A stretch of DNA of 26,959 nucleotides from Entrophospora sp. SA101 (taxonomy: Eukaryota; Glomeromycota; Glomeromycetes; Entrophosporales; Entrophosporaceae), in NCBI GenBank assembly GCA_958430865.1, contig CAUDNR010004112.1:62765-89723 (forward strand), in the 5' to 3' direction. The position numbers and the translations under genes are program-made. A model generated the notes under the pieces. The model ran no database searches. It had not been told where the DNA came from and saw nothing but the letters and a program-made list of their open reading frames with translations. Every line of letters begins with the position of its first letter. Position 1 is the stretch's first letter. Shown piece after piece: positions 21,700 to 26,959 of the stretch.

Positions 21700-22310
21700 G
21701 GTAAGTGCAGTAATATATTTATAAGAAAAATGGCAGAAGACTTCACTTTTTATGGTATGTGATTGAAGTATGTTTTTGGTATGTGTTCAGGTGGTGTAAT
21801 CTTCAGAAATATCATATATAAAATATGGAAGAACACAACACTTTTTGATGATATGTTTTTGGGTATGTGATCGATGTATAGTATATGTGTAGTAATCTGC
21901 ATAATATATATAAGATAAATGGCAGAACACTACACTTTTTTCAGGTAGATATATACCCACTTTAATGGTATGTCTTTGGGGTGTATAAGTTCAGTAATAT
22001 TATATAAGAAAAACTGAAATTATATACCCATCTGATGGTATGTTTTCAGAGTAACTAACTTTGGTAATATTATATAAGAAAAAATGGTGTCCACCCAAGG
22101 TAAAATTATTACAGATATATATTATATTATAAAAAATCAGTGTCTGGTCAAGGTAAAATTATTATAGAAAGGATAGTTATACTTTGGATAGACACAAAAA
22201 GTATATATAATTTGAAGAAAAATCAGTGTTCGGTCAAGGTAAAATCAGTGTCCACCCAAGGTAAAATTATTACAGATATATATATTATAAAAAATTATGC
22301 TTTGGATGGA
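21700..22310. repeat. Degenerate tandem repeats
   Basis: The motif TAATAT(T/A)ATATAAGAAAAATGG, followed by a CACTTTTT block and a GGTATGTTTTTGG block, recurs in degraded form about every 60-100 bp from 21709 to 22085. From about 22084 a second motif, CAGTGTC(C/T)..CCAAGGTAAAATTATTA, recurs at about 22084, 22138, 22226 and 22248. No coding is supported. Units are too diverged to count exactly by eye. Confidence 0.6.
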
Positions 22311-22333
22311 CACGAAATAAATGATAACAATTT

Positions 22334-22579
22334 GGCACTATGTGCCTCATCATCAGATGATATTTGAATGAATTATATGAAGCTAACAACTGCTAACAAT
22401 TCGGCATTATGTGCCTCATTCTCAAGTAATATAATAGATAACAATTTGGCACTATGTGCCTCATTCTCCAGTGATATTTGAATGCATCATATAAAGATTA
22501 CAAATACTATTTTGGCACTAGGTGCCTCAAACCTGGCCCTCATTGAGGAATTAACCAGAAAGCTAAGGCACTACATGCC
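22334..22579. repeat. Five iterated GGCAC-N3-GTGCC palindromes
   Basis: Thirteen-base near-palindromes lie at 22334-22346, 22403-22415, 22448-22460, 22514-22526 and 22567-22579. The first three to four sit in a longer repeat with AACAATTTGGCACTATGTGC context followed by CTCAT. Spacings are 69, 45, 66 and 53 bp. The palindromic core is better kept than the spacers, although the second and fifth have a substitution in one arm. Confidence 0.7.
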
Positions 22580-22745
22580 AAGTTCGGGCATAGCCCTCAC
22601 ATTGGGCCCACAAATGGTAACACATGACTGAATGCATCATCAGCATATTTTTTTGCTTGCGTGACCCAATGACAGAAATTGGCCATAATTACCAAACTGG
22701 CATACATTATATGGCATATGGGTGACAACAAAAATTTGCTACAAT

Positions 22746-22888
22746 TAGTGTTTGAATCCGAATCTCAAATGAGACTCATTAAGGGGTTACACACTATCAA
22801 AGTAGCTTAAAATCATGTGTTCACCCATGATCTTGATAATGTGTAACCCCCTTAATGAGTCTCATTTGAGATTCGGATTCAAACACTA
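22746..22888. mobile_element. 143-bp fold-back MITE of hAT type with 8-bp target duplication
   Basis: Left arm 22746-22800 and right arm 22833-22888 are inverted repeats of about 55 bp that differ by one substitution and one single-base indel. Both ends read TAGTGTTTGAATCCG inwards. The element is flanked by GCTACAAT at 22738-22745 and again at 22889-22896. An 8-bp duplication with TAGTG-type termini fits the hAT superfamily. The loop is only about 32 bp and there is no coding capacity. The near-identity of the arms suggests a fairly recent insertion or arm correction. Confidence 0.9.
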
Positions 22889-22896
22889 GCTACAAT

Positions 22897-23620
22897 TGTC
22901 ATTCGAGTGACATGAAAAATAGAAAATTGCATGTCAAGTCACCTGCATATCCCAATAACTCTCAGATGGTGATACAAATGCAATCTACACGTCACCTGAT
23001 AAGTATACTATAAACGTCTCATCTTTGATGAGGCAAATGCAAATTGCTTGTCATACCCAAGACTATTATCCCTTAAACTGTCCACATTTTCAAATAAGGT
23101 AATTTCGAGAAATTTATTGGTAAATTACAAAATTCCACCAATCAAAATTAACCAAATCGCACAATAAAAATTTTATTATGAATATATCAATTTTTAAGGT
23201 AATGATCAACACGGACATGGTAGACTTTTTACAGTTTTACAAAACCCATAATAGATGATAATAAAATTCGAACTTACATTCTTGCTAATGATGGCTGAAT
23301 TTCTATATATAGATCAATGTATAAAATCTCAAATATCATTTGTTAATTAGAAAGCATGATGATCAGAAAAAATTTTCTATATATATAAAAAAATTTGATC
23401 ATACAAATTTGTACAATAGCCAGTTTAAGGGATAGTCTAATCTAAGTTGTTTTTTGTTTATATAAACAAAAAACGACTTATGCCACTTTATCACATTGAG
23501 ATTAGATTTGACAAGTTGATCTAAAAAAGAAATTTTTAAACTTACATTTATTGGATTTTAGCATTTAAAAGATTTCTTTTATCATGGTTTTTTTTTAAAA
23601 AAATTTTTTAATATAAATAT
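22897..23620. other. Non-coding region with inverted repeats
   Basis: No gene is visible. GACTAT(TAT)CCCTTAAACTG at 23061-23080 and its inverse CAGTTTAAGGGATAGTC at 23421-23437 bracket about 340 bp and could be terminal repeats of an unassigned short element. AT-rich imperfect palindromes lie near 23358-23400. Confidence 0.5.
23444..23479. repeat. 36-bp near-perfect palindrome
   Basis: The two 18-base arms, AAGTTGTTTTTTGTTTAT and its inverse, have a single mismatched pair and no spacer. Outside it, TCTAATCT on the left (23436-23443) finds its inverse AGATTAGA near 23503, so the symmetry extends further with an asymmetric gap. This is cruciform-capable DNA or the remains of a fold-back element. 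Confidence 0.8.
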
Positions 23621-24111
23621 TTATTTTTTCATAGTAGAAAATGCTATTATTGTATTATTTTTCAATTGACTGTTTGTTTGAATATCTGTTTTATAGTCCA
23701 GTTTACATAAGAAAAATGTTAGACACAAATTTTCTCTTACAATAGTTAATCCTTTCTTCAAGATACTTCTGATAGTATTATAATTCGTGGGTCCCATAGT
23801 AGACCTGATGCAAATGAGTTTCATATTAACTATTTTGTCTAGACAAATATCATGGTCACATTACATTGTAACACAATTGTGATGCTAAACAAACCTGAAA
23901 TTCTTGGTAATACCAATGTTCACTTTGTCTGGTTTTGTTGCAGTATGCCCATATACTATTTTTCAAATAATTTATTTAATAAAAATTTTTAACGATATAT
24001 AGACAAGTATTCAAATTTTTATAATATTATTAGCATTCTTTCTTTTCAAAATATGCATAAATGCTTTTTTGGATTTTTGGCCCCATAAGTTTAACAATAC
24101 CTAAATATTTT
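23621..24111. other. Spacer downstream of the pogo-type transposase gene
   Basis: No gene is supported. CAGTATGCCCATATACTA at 23941-23958 resembles the element terminus at 26819 (CAGTCGGCCCCCATATAGTC on the minus strand) but is diverged and not flanked by TA, so it is only a weak candidate for the other end of the element. Confidence 0.4.
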
Positions 24112-26213
24112 CTAAAAAATGTGCAAATCATCAATTTTAAATTTTTCATTGTTTTTCTGTTGCTCAAAAAAATTAATAAATGTTTCTAAACCATTAATTG
24201 CATTTTTTACTGGTATCAAAGGTATTTCTTCATCTGATGATGAATCATTACCATTTTCGTCCATTTTTTCAAATTGGACAAGACTTATAATTTCTTCATC
24301 ATTAAGGTATTCTTTAGTTGGTACATTTTGATCAAAACTATCAAAATATTCATTTACATCATCAGCATCTGGTAATATAATAATGTCATTATCATTATCA
24401 TCAAGCTCTGAATCTTGAATACTTGCATCGACCATAATGATATCATTATTGTTTGGGAGAATTCCTGTCTTAATCCAACAATTTTGAATGGTTGTTTCAG
24501 TGACATTATTCCAAGCCTCAGCAATAAAATAAATAGCTTCTTTTACATTCAGCTTATCTCTAAATATAAGTGATTAGTATACTTGATTTACATGATTTAA
24601 AAAAATCTGATAATTGATTATTAATTATATCATTACATACCTTTGATTATATGTTCCATTATCAAAATGGTGAATTAAATATTTACAATATTCACATTAT
24701 TGTTTGGGAGAATTCCTGTCTTAATCCAACAATTTTGAATGGTTGTTTCAGTGACATTATTCCAAGCCTCAGCAATAAAATAAATAGCTTCTTTTACATT
24801 CAGCTTATCTCTAAATATAAGTGATTAGTATACTTGATTTACATGATTTAAAAAAATCTGATAATTGATTATTAATTATATCATTACATACCTTTGATTA
24901 TATGTTCCATTATCAAAATGGTGAATTAAATATTTACAATATTCATGTTTGTATTTAGCTTTAAAACTATGGATGATACCAGCATCCATTGGCTGTAAGT
25001 GTGCAGTGGTGTTAGGAGGAATATAAATAAGTCTAATATTTGTAAGATTAATATTTGGTGTTTTTCTTCCCTTTTTTTTTGTGTTTGACCAATGTTGGTT
25101 TTTCTTCTTTGAGACGACTGAGATGATTCTGCAATTGGTTCTTCATTATCAGAACATGAACTTGATTCTTCATTGATAATTATAATTTCTTCATTGTGAT
25201 CATTGACAATGGTAGAGTTTTCATTAGATTGTTCAAGTTGCTTTGGATTAAAATGTGACCCAGCATTATCAATTAGAAGAACAACCTTTCTGTCCATTGC
25301 ACAAAAAAATCTATCATGATAATTGAGCCACTCAATGAAAATGTCAGATCTCATCCAAGCTTTTGAATTTGCATGGTAAGTAACAGGTAGTGTAGATTTA
25401 TTAATATTTGTAAAGCAACGTGGGTTTTGAGATTTTCCAATCACTAAAGGAACAAATTTGTGACTACCACTTGCATTAGCACAAAGTAAAACTGAAAGAC
25501 GACTTTTATCCTTAATTTAAAAAAAAAAACTTTAATATTTGCAAACCAAATTTTAGAAATAATGAATCAATGAATTTACTTTTTTATATCCTGAAATTGG
25601 GCCAGTACTTAATGTTTGGTTGGGTTGCATCCTAAAGAAAATTCCTGTTTCATCAGCATTATAGATATCTTCTTCATTATATTGACTTAAAATAAATTGC
25701 AATTTTGAACGTTCTTCAGGAAGAGTTTGGAGTGGTGCACTATTAGCCTCACCAGAATATTTAATTTTATGTAAACCATTTCTTTTTTTGAATTTATTAT
25801 ATCCAACCATTTGCACATTTTATTTGGTTTTCAATATTTAATCCTCTTGCGAATTCCTCCCCCTTTCTTTGTAAAATTAAATCACTTAAAGGCATTCCAG
25901 CAGAAACCATTTGTGCGGTCCATATTTGCATTGCTTTAACAAATTCAGGAAATCTTGTTGAATGCTGACGAAATTTGTCCACTCCAATCATATCAGAAAC
26001 TAAATTCAACCATTTATCTTTATCTTTAAATATTTTGGAAATACTTGTTCTATCAATATCAATATTTAGTTCTTTGTATTTATTATTAAAGAAAGAGGCA
26101 ACATCAGCATGTTTAACATTTCGGTGAGCCATCATATATTCACAAATTTCTTTTTTTAATTTAACACTGATAGCAGTGCGAGTTCTTTTAGCAGTTATTT
26201 CTGACTTCTGCAT
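24112..26213 (-). pseudogene. pogo/Tigger-type (CENP-B-like) DDE transposase gene, frameshifted and internally duplicated
   Basis: Seen: ATG at 26213. The N-terminus (AKRTRTAISVKLKKEICEYM, then DVASFFNNKYKELNID) is a helix-turn-helix of CENP-B/pogo type. A second DNA-binding part with TRFPEFVKAMQIW follows. Catalytic residues appear in order: YNADETG, VLLIDNAGSH, and LQPMDAGII in a shifted frame. Introns are 25579-25511 and 24891-24811. The last exon ends acidic (SELDDNDNDIIILPD) at 24112. Lesions are one extra base near 25800 after NGW, an indel in an A9 run near 25075, and a 251-bp tandem duplication at 24444-24945 whose in-frame reading stops at 24675-24677. Known: these enzymes cut and paste elements with TA target duplications. 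Inference: a recently active element now inactive as written; without the lesions it would encode about 566 residues. Confidence 0.88.
24444..24945. repeat. Exact 251-bp tandem duplication inside the transposase gene
   Basis: 24444-24694 and 24695-24945 appear identical by eye across 251 bp. Each unit carries, in gene orientation, the end of one exon, a complete 81-bp intron and the start of the next exon. Identity implies a very recent event or an assembly artefact. Confidence 0.92.
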
Positions 26214-26745
26214 TTTTATTTAACTATTGAATTATTATCAGTTCTTTTTATAAGTATTAAATTACAACATGAAACCACTAAACTGAATTTGCAATTGTAA
26301 ACACCAATAAGAATAACTTGGAACCAATTCAGTTTACAATAATTAAATTTTAAATATAATAATAGATTTTTTTAATTCAATTATTCATCATTAAATTAAC
26401 TAACCATTAATAGTAAAGAATAAAGATTACAAATAAAACAAATAAATAGTGAATAGGATGAATAAAACGAATTTGTAGATTTGCAGTAACTAAATGTAAT
26501 TTATGAATTTAATTTGTTGGTCGTTTGTGAAAAATAAAATTTGCAATTAATTATTTGTGGCAGCCTTAATTATTTTATTATGGCTGCAATAACCAATTAT
26601 GGCAGGTGTTTTTAGAATGATAGTTTCGGTTATATGAAATACAATGATATAAAATAACATCATTATTTTTTTTTGCAAATTTTTAAATTTTATAAAATTT
26701 AGTGATTGTATGGAGGGATTTTTTCTTATCTTTACTAATGTCGTG
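26214..26745. other. 5' flank of the transposase gene inside the element
   Basis: AT-rich sequence between the transposase ATG and the terminal repeats, presumably the 5' UTR and promoter of the element. No other reading frame or clear signal is visible. Confidence 0.4.
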
Positions 26746-26819
26746 TTATATGACTAGGTGTGATAGTGACTATAAGGGAGGAGTGACTATACAGGAGGTG
26801 ACTATATGGGGGCCGACTG
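26746..26819 (-). repeat. Terminus of the pogo/Tigger-type element with subterminal repeats
   Basis: Read on the minus strand the terminus begins CAGTCGGCCCCCATATAGTC at 26819, directly next to a TA (26820-26821). GTGACTATA occurs three times, at 26766-26774, 26783-26791 and 26798-26806. Spaced subterminal repeats starting with CAGT and flanked by TA fit the binding ends of a pogo-type element, and this lies upstream of the transposase start at 26213. The matching inverted repeat at the other end was not found with confidence. Confidence 0.6.
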
Positions 26820-26821
26820 TA

Positions 26822-26959
26822 TTTGCTAATACCCCATTACCCAATTTGGCATCATTTGACCAGTAAAATGAGAACAAATAGAGTATACGGTGCAGATCAT
26901 CTATAATCATTAATTGCTTATAGTAACAATTGGTCAACTTCAAAATACTAAAACAAAAA
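26822..26959. other. Flanking sequence beyond the element terminus
   Basis: Short AT-rich end of the window; nothing recognisable. Confidence 0.4.

Noticed and set aside
22334..22579. CRISPR array
   Set aside because: Repeats are short palindromes of 13 bases with irregular 32-56 base spacers, diverging in sequence, in a eukaryotic repeat zone with no cas-like genes.
1..26959. tRNA or rRNA genes
   Set aside because: No complete T-arm plus acceptor arrangement or conserved rRNA segment was seen; the GGTTCGA at about 10793 has no matching stems.

Overview
The window looks like nuclear DNA of an arbuscular mycorrhizal fungus, most likely Rhizophagus or a close relative (inference). It is very AT-rich, has short GT-AG introns of about 68-94 bp, and is dense in decayed mobile DNA. 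It also carries protein families I associate with that lineage: tyrosine-kinase-like kinases with a small Cys4 N-terminal module, Crinkler-like NTPase proteins, PIF1-type helicase relics, and a large lineage-expanded RNase-H-like repeat family. No database search was possible, so family names rest on motif recognition.

Left part (1-10300): two paralogous kinase genes lie in the same orientation on the minus strand, about 8.3 kb apart. The copy at 8045-9527 has an intact two-exon reading frame. The copy at 1-1240 runs off the window and has a one-base deletion inside the kinase domain. Their upstream regions are also homologous, and the upstream copy's region carries extra insertions: a hAT transposase scrap and a small MITE. 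Between the kinases lie a PIF1-type helicase relic (about 2344-2780) and a multiply frameshifted Crinkler-like NTPase pseudogene (4966-7040). A second copy of the MITE sits at about 7604-7748.

Middle part (10300-17050): a weak, frameshifted Asp/Tyr-rich reading frame is followed by the best host gene of the window, a four-exon G3BP/Nxt3-like gene (11821-14339). It has an NTF2-like domain, an acidic run, a long disordered S/T/N/Q-rich linker and a C-terminal RRM. Beyond it the sequence is mostly non-coding, with a small minus-strand reading frame and a decayed repeat-family relic (15923-16476).

Right part (17050-26959): a repeat zone. It holds a broken 3.2-kb coding unit with Cys/His clusters and a DDE-like core (17073-20286), a minisatellite, a 208-bp TA-flanked MITE, iterated short palindromes, a fold-back hAT-type MITE with an 8-bp target duplication, a 36-bp near-perfect palindrome, and a pogo/Tigger-type transposase gene (24112-26213, minus). 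The transposase is broken by frameshifts and by an apparently exact 251-bp tandem duplication spanning an exon-intron-exon junction.

The genes do not form an operon or pathway. The window reads as a host gene and a kinase gene pair embedded in a graveyard of transposons and expanded families.
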